Shown here piece by piece: positions 1 to 10,013 of a DNA stretch of 64,000 nt. The notes below the pieces were generated by a model. That model saw only the letters and a program-made list of their open reading frames with translations. It did not search any database and was not told where the DNA came from. This DNA comes from Paenibacillus humicola. Its GTDB lineage: Bacteria; Bacillota; Bacilli; Paenibacillales; Paenibacillaceae. Position 1 is the stretch's first letter, and every line of letters begins with the position of its first letter. The stretch is taken from NCBI RefSeq assembly GCF_028826105.1, contig NZ_JAQGPL010000001.1, positions 4,614,501-4,678,500 of the forward strand, in the 5' to 3' direction. A program made the position numbers and the translations under genes.

Positions 1-921
1 CCGCCCTCTTTTCAGAAGAAGGAAGACACCTACGAGACGGCGGCGGTAAAGCGGGGAAATTTGGCCAGATACATCGACTCGACGGCAACGGCGGAGTCCG
101 ACCGAAGCGTTTCGGTTTCTTTTCCCGATGCCGGCGGCCAGCTGAAGAAGCTGAACGTGCAGGAAGGCGACCGGGTGAAAAAAGGCGATCTTCTCGCGGA
201 GCTGGAAACCGGCGATCTGCCGCTTCAAATCCGGCTGCAGAAGCTGACGGTCGAGCAGAAGAAGCTCGAGCTTCAGGACACGCTCCGGAGCGGCGATACC
301 GAGGCGCAAAAGCTGGCCAAGCTCGACCTGAGCGGCGCCAATCTGGTGCTCAGCTCACTGGAAGCGCAATACGGGCAGGCGCTGCTGTATTCGCCCGCCG
401 ATGGCCTCGTGACGTATGCCGCCAGCCTGAAGCCGGGCGATACCGTTGAAGCGCAGTCCACGATCGCCGCGATCGACGATCCGAGCCGCATTCATCTGCT
501 GTATACGACAATCGAGCCCGACTCGCTCGCGCCCGTGAAGCCCGGCGCCGAGGTTACGATTACTTACGACAAGCATACCTACCAAGGAAAAGTGGTTCAG
601 ACGCCGGCTACCGTGCCGTCAAACGCCAGCGAGGCGGATAAGGAAAAATACGCCAAGGCGCTCGTGATCGATTTCGTCGGTCCGAAGCCGGCGATACCGA
701 TCGGCGATACCGCCGATATCAAGCTGTTTGTGGAGAAGCGGGACAACGTGCTGATCATCCCCCGTTCAGGGCTGAAAAATTTTCTCGGGCGCACTTACGT
801 CCAGGTGCTGGACAAAGGCCGGATCAAGGAACTCGATGTCGAGTCCGGACTCAGCACGACGGACGGAGTCGAGATCGTGCAAGGGCTCGAGGAAGGGATG
901 CAGGTCGTGCTGAACGGCTGA
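1..921 (+). CDS. Efflux periplasmic-adaptor (HlyD/RND MFP) protein, 5' partial
   Basis: The reading frame is open from base 1, so the start lies upstream of the window and 306 residues are visible. The visible part has the adaptor layout: a biotinyl-lipoyl half (GGQLKKLNVQEGDRVKKGDLL), a charged alpha-helical hairpin rich in Leu, Glu and Gln (about residues 75-105), the returning lipoyl half (SPADGLVTYAASLKPGDTV), a beta-barrel, and a membrane-proximal end closing in GLEEGMQVVLNG. Such proteins link an inner-membrane exporter to the envelope; in Gram-positives they usually pair with MacB-type ABC or RND pumps. The partner gene must lie upstream, because a different kind of gene follows. Family is confident; substrate is unknown. 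Confidence 0.85.
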   Translation, partial: PPSFQKKEDTYETAAVKRGNLARYIDSTATAESDRSVSVSFPDAGGQLKKLNVQEGDRVKKGDLLAELETGDLPLQIRLQKLTVEQKKLELQDTLRSGDTEAQKLAKLDLSGANLVLSSLEAQYGQALLYSPADGLVTYAASLKPGDTVEAQSTIAAIDDPSRIHLLYTTIEPDSLAPVKPGAEVTITYDKHTYQGKVVQTPATVPSNASEADKEKYAKALVIDFVGPKPAIPIGDTADIKLFVEKRDNVLIIPRSGLKNFLGRTYVQVLDKGRIKELDVESGLSTTDGVEIVQGLEEGMQVVLNG

Positions 922-955
922 CGCCGTCTAATTGCTCATGCGGAGGTGAACTGTA

Positions 956-1195
956 CTGGAGCATTTTTATGACTTGGTTCTATTGGCATTCTCGATCGCT
1001 CTCATCTCTTCCATAGTGTTACTTCCATTTACCTATTTTTCTTTACAAGAGATACGATGGGGTCATGAAATTGCTGCAGCCGGTTCAACTTGGTTTGTTG
1101 CTGTCAGACTGTCGCAGCCCAACAGCATTCAGCGGTGGATAATACGTACCGCCAGACGAAGAGAAGCACCTGATGAAGACGACTCCCTAAATTGA
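956..1195 (+). CDS. Candidate MifM-like translation-arrest leader of yidC
   Basis: This 79-codon ORF has no ATG. The best start is CTG at 956, six bases after a strong GGAGGTGA site (942-949); TTG at 974 is the alternative. It encodes one N-terminal membrane segment (LVLLAFSIALISSIVLL), then a basic stretch with RW-I-I-R, then an acidic end (EAPDEDDS). This resembles Bacillus subtilis MifM, whose C-terminus carries a W-I-R-K arrest motif followed by an acidic cluster, and which sits directly before yidC2. MifM monitors YidC activity by stalling until it is inserted. The end of this ORF also forms one arm of a hairpin that covers the yidC ribosome site. Homology and arrest are inferred; position, topology and motif are seen. 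Confidence 0.65.
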   Translation: MEHFYDLVLLAFSIALISSIVLLPFTYFSLQEIRWGHEIAAAGSTWFVAVRLSQPNSIQRWIIRTARRREAPDEDDSLN

Positions 1196-1219
1196 TATTC
1201 CATACTTTCAATTAGGGAG
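1183..1219 (+). promoter_or_regulatory. Hairpin sequestering the yidC Shine-Dalgarno
   Basis: CTCCCTAAATTG (1183-1194, the last codons and stop of the leader ORF) pairs with CAATTAGGGAG (1209-1219) around a 14-nt loop, with one bulged A. The right arm contains the AGGGAGG ribosome site of yidC. A ribosome held on the DEDD codons (1172-1183) would cover the left arm and free the site. This is the arrangement known for mifM-yqjG. Confidence 0.75.
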
Positions 1220-1226
1220 GACAAGG

Positions 1227-2060
1227 ATGAAAAAGCTCCAGAAATGGGCGAAGCCCATTCTCGTCATGTTGATCGGGGTTATTCCGATCATTGTGCTCAG
1301 CGGGTGTTCGACACCATCCCAATCACACTCGATTAATGCCGATTCACCAGGAATATTTAACCACTATTTTATTTATCCATTTTCGATCTTAATCAAATTC
1401 TTCGCCAATGCATTTCACGGAGACTACGGATTATCGATCGTGCTGATGACTTTCATCATCAGACTTGCGATCATGCCGCTCATGATGAATCAAACCAAGA
1501 AACAAATGGTCATGAGAGAAAAGATGGCCGTCCTCCAGCCGGAGTTAACCGCACTTAAGGAGAAGTACAAGAATAACGTCAGTGCGGATGCTAAAAAACA
1601 ACAGCAAGTCGAGATGATGCAGCTCTACCAGAAGCATCAATTTAATCCCTTGAACATGGGGTGTTTACCGATGCTTCTCCAATGGCCGATCACCCTCGCA
1701 TTTTACTACGCCATTCGTCGTACCCCAGAGATTGCAGCTCACGAATTTCTGTGGTTTAGCTTGGGAAAACCAGATATGATTTTGCCATTTATTGCCGCTG
1801 CGGTGTATTACGTTCAGTTCCGCGTGTCTCAATCCGTTTCCGTGCAGTATCAGCAAAATCAAAATAATCAAATGGCTTTCATCGGATTGTTGTCACCGGT
1901 CATGATGGGTATATTTTCTTTTGCGGCACCCGCCGCGCTGCCATTATATTGGGCGGTTGGCGGTATATTCATTATCGTGCAAACGATCATACTCAACAAA
2001 ATGTACGCGAAGCCAAAAGCAGCGAGTCAAAAATTACCAGCCGGTGTAGAAGATTTATAA
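1227..2060 (+). CDS. yidC: Membrane protein insertase YidC/OxaA (second paralogue type)
   Basis: 277 residues, normal for a Gram-positive YidC lipoprotein. It has a signal peptide with lipobox LSGC (Cys about residue 27), five predicted membrane segments, and the conserved arginine in the first core helix (FIIRLAIMPL), which forms the hydrophilic groove for substrate insertion. A charged cytoplasmic loop (EKMAVLQPELTALKEKYK) and the QFNPLNMGCLPMLLQWPI segment are typical. It inserts small membrane proteins alone or with SecYEG. The ATG has AGGGAGG seven bases upstream, inside a hairpin. Base composition of 940-2070 is visibly more AT-rich than its neighbours, which may mean separate ancestry. 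A main spoIIIJ/yidC1 is expected elsewhere in the genome. Confidence 0.95.
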   Translation: MKKLQKWAKPILVMLIGVIPIIVLSGCSTPSQSHSINADSPGIFNHYFIYPFSILIKFFANAFHGDYGLSIVLMTFIIRLAIMPLMMNQTKKQMVMREKMAVLQPELTALKEKYKNNVSADAKKQQQVEMMQLYQKHQFNPLNMGCLPMLLQWPITLAFYYAIRRTPEIAAHEFLWFSLGKPDMILPFIAAAVYYVQFRVSQSVSVQYQQNQNNQMAFIGLLSPVMMGIFSFAAPAALPLYWAVGGIFIIVQTIILNKMYAKPKAASQKLPAGVEDL

Positions 2061-2150
2061 AATTGAACCCGTTGTACAAGTAAGCGTCAAATCCAGCACA
2101 CCTTCAACGCAATCGAAATCGATGAGAAGATGAGGCCATCGCTACGATAA

Positions 2151-2206
2151 GAAAAGCCCCGTAAACGGCGCCGGCTGAAATGCCGGCCCGTTTCCCGTGG
2201 CTTTTC
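2151..2206. terminator. Bidirectional terminator between yidC and lacZ
   Basis: GAAAAGCCCCG and CGTGGCTTTTC form the outer arms of an interrupted GC-rich stem with an inner GCCGGC/GCCGGC hairpin. A-rich and T-rich flanks let it work for both convergent genes. Confidence 0.75.
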
Positions 2207-2225
2207 GTATTGCTGGCGGTCTTCT

Positions 2226-5528
<3,303 letters not shown>

Positions 5529-6710
5529 CTATTCGAACCGCAGCGCCTCGATCGGCTTCAGATTGGATGCTTTGTTGGCCGGGAACAGCCCGAATACGAC
5601 GCCGATGAAGACGGAGAACCCGAACGCGAGCACGATGATCGGCACCGACAGCACGACAGCCATGTGCAGCGCCTTCGAGACGGCCTGCGCGGTCCCGATG
5701 CCGATGGCGATGCCGAGCAGCCCGCCGAGGCCGCTTAAGGCGATCGATTCGATCAGGAACTGCGTCAGAATGTCGCGCTTCTTGGCGCCGATCGCCTTGC
5801 GGATGCCGATCTCCCGCGTTCGCTCGGTGACGGATACGAGCATGATGTTCATGATGCCGATGCCGCCGACGAGCAGCGAAATACCCGCCACCCCGCCAAG
5901 CGCGATCGACAGCGTATTGGATATGCTGCTGAACGAGTTGAGCAGGTCCTGCTGGTTAAACACGCGGTAGCTGTCCGTGTCCCCGCGGAATTTTTTGTTC
6001 AGGTCCGCTTCCAGCTCGTTCGTCACCTGGTCCATGAGGTCGGAGGACGCGACCTGCACGTTGATGGTCCGCACGCCCTTCGCTTTGAACAGCCGTTCGC
6101 TCGATGTGATCGGGATGACCACCACTTCGTCGTTCGAGCCGGTCAGCGAATCGCCCTTCGGAGCGAGGACGCCGACGACCTTGTACCGGACGCCGTTTAT
6201 AAGAAACGATTGTCCGACCGGATTTTGCTGGCCGAACAGATCCGTCGCCGTCGTCGCGCCGAGCACGGCGATTTTCTGGTAATAATCGAGATCGATTTGC
6301 GAGACGAACCGGCCTGCCGCCAAATTATATTCCTTTACGTCCATATAATCCGGCGTCGATCCGACGACGCTCACGCTGATGGCATCTCCGGTCGTCTTGA
6401 CGTAACCGGTCTGCTGGTTGATCGGCGCAGCGTATTCGATGTCGGGTTTGTCCGTCATGTCCTGCGCGTCCTTGTAATCCAGCGTCGTCTGCGCGCCGCG
6501 TCCGATAATGCTTACGGTCAGCAAATTGGTGCCCAGGCTCTGCACCTGATCGGTGACCGACTTGGTCGTTCCTTGTCCGATGGCGACAAGAGCGATGACG
6601 GCCGTCACCCCGATAATAATGCCGAGCATGGTGAGCAGCGAGCGCATTTTGTTGGCCAGAATGCTTTTAGACGCCATTTTGAAGGCTTGGCTGACGTTCA
6701 CGTCTCTCAC
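5529..6710 (-). CDS. ABC transporter permease, MacB/FtsX type
   Basis: 393 residues with the MacB layout: an N-terminal membrane helix (SLLTMLGIIIGVTAVIALVAIG), a large extracellular MacB_PCD domain (about residues 45-260), then three helices of the FtsX domain with the conserved SVTERTREIGIRKAIGAKKRDIL coupling loop. It acts as a mechanotransmission permease rather than a classical channel, driving export of peptides, lipoproteins or drugs together with the adaptor encoded upstream. The GTG start at 6710 lies 44 bases inside the ATPase gene, with GAGGAAGG before it, so the two are translationally coupled. Substrate is unknown. Confidence 0.93.
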   Translation of the reverse strand: MRDVNVSQAFKMASKSILANKMRSLLTMLGIIIGVTAVIALVAIGQGTTKSVTDQVQSLGTNLLTVSIIGRGAQTTLDYKDAQDMTDKPDIEYAAPINQQTGYVKTTGDAISVSVVGSTPDYMDVKEYNLAAGRFVSQIDLDYYQKIAVLGATTATDLFGQQNPVGQSFLINGVRYKVVGVLAPKGDSLTGSNDEVVVIPITSSERLFKAKGVRTINVQVASSDLMDQVTNELEADLNKKFRGDTDSYRVFNQQDLLNSFSSISNTLSIALGGVAGISLLVGGIGIMNIMLVSVTERTREIGIRKAIGAKKRDILTQFLIESIALSGLGGLLGIAIGIGTAQAVSKALHMAVVLSVPIIVLAFGFSVFIGVVFGLFPANKASNLKPIEALRFE

Positions 6711-7395
6711 CGCCTTCCTCGCTGATTCGTCCGTCCTGAATGCGCACGACCCGCCGGGCCTGCTCGGAAATTTTCAGGTCGTGCGTAATGAGCACGATCG
6801 TATGCCCCTGTTTGTTCAGCTGCTTCATCAGCTCCATCACTTCTACGCCGGTCCGCGTATCGAGCGCCCCCGTCGGTTCGTCCGCGAGCAGAATCGGCGG
6901 ATTGCCGGCCAGCGCCCGGGCGATCGCGACGCGCTGCTGCTGGCCTCCGGACAGCTCGGACGGCTTGTGGCCGACCCTGCCCTCGAGCCCGACTTTGCCG
7001 AGCGCCTCGACAGCCAGCTCCCGGCGTTTCTTCGACGGCACGCCCCGGTAGATCAGCGGGAGCTCGACGTTCTCCAGCGCGGACAGCTTATTGAGCAGGT
7101 TGAAGCCCTGGAAAATAAAGCCGATCTTGCGGTTGCGGATTTCGGCCAGCTTGCTCTCGCGCAGCTTGCTCACTTCCTCGCCGTCCAGCCAGTAGTTGCC
7201 CGTCGTCGGAGCGTCCAGACAGCCGATGACATTCATCAGCGTCGATTTGCCCGAGCCGGACGGTCCGATGATAGCCAGGAAGTCGCCGTGGTACACCGTA
7301 AGCGAGATTTCGCTCAAGGCGTGGACCGTTTCCCCGCCCATTTTATATTCTTTGGACAGCGTATCGATGCGGATCAGTTCTTGGTTCGCTTCCAT
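6667..7395 (-). CDS. ABC transporter ATP-binding protein, MacB/LolD type
   Basis: 242 residues. Walker A GPSGSGKST (about residue 40), Q-loop FQGFNL, signature LSGGQQQRVAIARAL, Walker B ILLADEPTGALD and switch His in ITHD are all present, so it should hydrolyse ATP. It powers the MacB-type permease that follows. Its ATG shares the final A of the adaptor stop (TGATG), which indicates coupled translation within a four-gene operon. Confidence 0.95.
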   Translation of the reverse strand: MEANQELIRIDTLSKEYKMGGETVHALSEISLTVYHGDFLAIIGPSGSGKSTLMNVIGCLDAPTTGNYWLDGEEVSKLRESKLAEIRNRKIGFIFQGFNLLNKLSALENVELPLIYRGVPSKKRRELAVEALGKVGLEGRVGHKPSELSGGQQQRVAIARALAGNPPILLADEPTGALDTRTGVEVMELMKQLNKQGHTIVLITHDLKISEQARRVVRIQDGRISEEGGERRERQPSLQNGV

Positions 7396-8858
7396 CAGCC
7401 CCGACCTCCGCCGCCGCCGGCAGCACGCGCACCGCCGCCGCCGCGGCCGCCGCCGCCGCCGAAGCCGCCGCCTCCTCCTCCGAAGGCGCGAACGGCTCCG
7501 CCGCCGCCAAAGCCGCCGCCTAAACCGCCAAAGCCGCCGCCGCCAAGCCTTGCGTTCTGCTGCTGGTTCGTGTTCGTCGTCGGCACGGTTACCGTCGGCA
7601 GGATGACGCGCTCGCCTTCCGTCAAGCCGGACACGACCTCGATGAAATCGTCGTTATGGATGCCGACCTGAATCGGCTGCGGCGTGCCGCCGAAACGGTT
7701 CGCGCCGCGCGCCCGGCCTGCGCCGCCGGCTCCGCCCTGGCGGCTGCCGCCCTGACCGCCGCCGACCCGGCCGCCGCCTTGGCCGTTCGCGCCACCCTGC
7801 CCGTTTTGGCCGTTCGTGCCGCCGCTCTGCCCGTTTTGGCCGTTCGCTCCGCCGCCTTGGCCGTTTGCCTGGGCGCCTTCGCCCCGGCCGTTCGCGCCGC
7901 CTTCGCCGGTTGCGCCTTGTGCGGATTGGCCGCCGGTTGCTGAGGTTCCCTGCGGCAGGAACACGACGTAACGTCCGCCGAAGGACTGCACCGCATCGAT
8001 CGGCAGCATCAGAATATTGTCTTTCTTGTCGACCTGGATCGTCGCTTCGGCGGACATGCCGCTCTTCAGCCCGTCGGGATTGTCGATGGCGATCGTCACG
8101 TCGAAGGAAGCGACGCCGTTGCTGGACGTGCCTTCATCGGCGATTTGGACGACCTTGCCCGTATAGGCCTTATCCGACTGCGCCTCGACGGAAATGGCCG
8201 CCTCCTGGCCGGTCTTGACCTTGGCGATATCGAGCTCGTCGACGGAAACGACGATCTCCAAATGCTTGTAGTCCGCGATGGTGAACAGATCGGACGCCTG
8301 GTTGCCGAGCATGTCGCCCGGAGCGGCCGAGACGGTCGTCACCGTGCCGTCGATCGGGGAAACGATCGTCTGATTTTTCGCCTTGTCTTCCAGGTCGGCG
8401 ATCTGCTCCTGCGTCTGCTCCATGTCGAGCTGCGTCTGCTGAATGTTCAGCTTGATATTGGCGATCTGCTGTTCGTCCGTTTCGCCCTTCAGCTGATCCT
8501 CGGTATTCTGCAGCTGCAGCTGCTGTTTCTCGAGATCGAGCTGTGCGCTCTTGATCTGGCTTGAATTGTCCTCCCCTTCGATCGTCGCGAGCACGGCGCC
8601 CTTCTTCACATTGTCGCCCACCTTGACGTTGACGGTGTCGATCGTTCCCTGACCTCCGCTTTTTACCGTTTCGGTGTCTGCCGGCGAGATGCTCCCGGTT
8701 CCGTCGACCGTCACTGCAATCGTGCCTTTGCGCACCTGCGTCGTTTGAACGGCCGGCCCGGCGGCAGCCTGCGTTTCCTTCGGATAGTAACGAAAATAGA
8801 CGACCACCGCAGCTGCGACGATGAGTACGCCGATGCCAAGCACCCACCATTTCTTCAT
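7395..8858 (-). CDS. HlyD-type efflux adaptor with Gly-rich insert and tail
   Basis: 487 residues. An N-terminal membrane anchor (WWVLGIGVLIVAAAVVVYF) is followed by a lipoyl half, a coiled-coil hairpin (about residues 105-165), the second lipoyl half (SPIDGTVTTVSAAPGD), a beta-barrel, and the start of the membrane-proximal domain (NILMLPIDAVQSFGGRYVVFL). That domain is then interrupted by about 85 residues of Gly/Asn/Gln repeats (NGQNGQSGG-like), resumes at PIQVGIHNDDFIEVVSGL, and ends in a second Gly-rich tail of about 55 residues. The core is a MacA-like adaptor for the downstream ATPase and permease. The ATG overlaps the preceding stop by four bases. The low-complexity parts are unusual, and their function is unknown. 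Confidence 0.9.
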   Translation of the reverse strand: MKKWWVLGIGVLIVAAAVVVYFRYYPKETQAAAGPAVQTTQVRKGTIAVTVDGTGSISPADTETVKSGGQGTIDTVNVKVGDNVKKGAVLATIEGEDNSSQIKSAQLDLEKQQLQLQNTEDQLKGETDEQQIANIKLNIQQTQLDMEQTQEQIADLEDKAKNQTIVSPIDGTVTTVSAAPGDMLGNQASDLFTIADYKHLEIVVSVDELDIAKVKTGQEAAISVEAQSDKAYTGKVVQIADEGTSSNGVASFDVTIAIDNPDGLKSGMSAEATIQVDKKDNILMLPIDAVQSFGGRYVVFLPQGTSATGGQSAQGATGEGGANGRGEGAQANGQGGGANGQNGQSGGTNGQNGQGGANGQGGGRVGGGQGGSRQGGAGGAGRARGANRFGGTPQPIQVGIHNDDFIEVVSGLTEGERVILPTVTVPTTNTNQQQNARLGGGGFGGLGGGFGGGGAVRAFGGGGGGFGGGGGRGGGGARAAGGGGGRG

Positions 8859-9661
8859 TGCTGATTACCCGCCTTTCTGAAATTCGCCGGATTCGGTCTT
8901 TCGGATATGTACTGTGCCGTTTTCTTGTCCGAGTCGAGCCAAATCGTGACGATATCGCCCGCCTTCAGGTCCGTCGGCTTCAAATGATCGGTCGTCCTCC
9001 CGTTCTTGCCAAAGGACATGGAGACGATCTTCGTATTGGCCGAGACCGCGACGGTTGTTTGGGTATCGCTGAACGCCATCGAAAAGCCGCCCGGACGTCT
9101 GCCTCCGAGCGCGCGTCCGCCGCCGCCGGATCCCGAATTCCCGCCGCTTCCGGCGGTTCCCGTTCCGCCCGCTCCGGCTCCCGTGCCGCCAGACTGCCCG
9201 TTTGCGCTGCTCGTACCGCCCGACTGGCTTCCGGCGCCGCCCGCGCCGCCCGACTGGCTGCCGCCGGCTCCCGACCCGCCGCCGGTACCTCCGGCCCCGC
9301 CGCCTTGGCGGCCGCCCCGCATCCGGCGCTGTCCGCCGCCGCGCATCATCGCGCTCGGCGGCGTCTTGGACGCCTGCACGACGAGCGATCCGTCACTCGC
9401 CTTGACGACCTTCGCGATCATATCCGCCGTCCGGCTTGGCGGACGGTCCGCACTCGCCTGATCCGCTCCGCCTGCCGCCTGGCCCGTTCCGCCGCCGGCC
9501 GCCTGATTATCGCCTCCGGCCGCGGTCTGGCCGGTTCCGGCTTGTCCCGTTCCCGCTTGTCCCGCAGTGGCCGCCGTGTCCGCGTTCTTGCTCCCGCAGC
9601 CGGCAAGCAGCAGGGCAAGCGCCCCGGCGGCAGCGGCCGTTTTCCATGTCCAATGTTTCAT
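8855..9661 (-). CDS. Gly-rich lipoprotein, first gene of the MacAB-like operon
   Basis: 268 residues from the ATG at 9661, chosen because AGGGTGAG lies nine bases upstream and the protein then begins with a clean lipoprotein signal (MKHWTWKT..LLLAGCGSK, lipidated Cys about residue 21). The mature part is low-complexity Ala/Gly/Gln/Thr, a short beta-strand module (MIAKVVKASDGSLVVQAS), a long Gly/Ser-rich linker, and a C-terminal module (TTVAVSANTKIVSMSF..LKAGDIVTIWLD) resembling small beta-barrel domains of the DUF5666 kind. It shares its Gly-rich character with the next protein, with which it overlaps by four bases. It may be an extracytoplasmic accessory or sensor for the exporter; this is inference. 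Confidence 0.75.
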   Translation of the reverse strand: MKHWTWKTAAAAGALALLLAGCGSKNADTAATAGQAGTGQAGTGQTAAGGDNQAAGGGTGQAAGGADQASADRPPSRTADMIAKVVKASDGSLVVQASKTPPSAMMRGGGQRRMRGGRQGGGAGGTGGGSGAGGSQSGGAGGAGSQSGGTSSANGQSGGTGAGAGGTGTAGSGGNSGSGGGGRALGGRRPGGFSMAFSDTQTTVAVSANTKIVSMSFGKNGRTTDHLKPTDLKAGDIVTIWLDSDKKTAQYISERPNPANFRKAGNQQ

Positions 9662-9795
9662 AGGTACAAGCTCACCCTCTCTGCAAGTTCTCCGGCTCCC
9701 AGCATAGCAGGTCAATATGAATGTGTGATGAACGCACGGAAAAAATCGCCTGCAAGCCGGCGACGACGGGCGGCGCTTGCCGTCCCGGGACGATT

Positions 9796-9823
9796 TTGCA
9801 AACCGGTCCAGGCGTGCTATAAT
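9796..9823 (+). promoter_or_regulatory. Sigma-A promoter of the 9830-9960 leader RNA
   Basis: TTGCAA (9796-9801), a 16-base spacer and a perfect TATAAT (9818-9823). A transcript would start near 9830, about 185 bases before the glycosidase gene. Confidence 0.75.
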
Positions 9824-9829
9824 TTTTTT

Positions 9830-9960
9830 TATTTGGGACAGCAGCTTAGGATGTCGAAACAGACGTTTCTCGCCGGGTCGCGGGTTCGTACCGTGCCGGT
9901 CCTACGAATTCATAACAAGCGGGAAAGGCTGCCTGGTCCAACTTGACCGGCAGCTTTTTC
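9830..9960 (+). ncRNA. Candidate attenuator or riboswitch-like leader RNA, unassigned
   Basis: Between a strong promoter and a perfect intrinsic terminator lie about 130 bases with no ORF. GGAC-A-GCAGC (9836-9845) can pair with GCTGC-CTG-GTCC (9928-9939). That same strand is the left arm of the terminator (GCTGCC-T-GGTC with GACC-G-GCAGC, then TTTTT, 9924-9959). The two folds exclude each other, as in transcription attenuators. An inner GAAAC-AGAC-GTTTC hairpin (9856-9869) is also seen. I could not match it to a known riboswitch class; it could equally be a free small RNA. Confidence 0.5.
9924..9959 (+). terminator. Intrinsic terminator before the glycosidase gene
   Basis: GCTGCCTGGTC, loop CAACTT, GACCGGCAGC, then TTTTT. 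It lies between promoter and gene, so it must be bypassed for the gene to be expressed from this promoter. Confidence 0.8.
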
Positions 9961-10013
9961 AATAATTAAGAAGCGTTCCATTTCGACGGATTCCAGCAAA
10001 ACGAAAGGGGGGG

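Noticed and set aside
9830..9960. T-box, ZTP, SAM, fluoride or SRP RNA identity for the attenuator-like leader
   Set aside because: None of the conserved sequence landmarks of these classes is present, so it is left unassigned.
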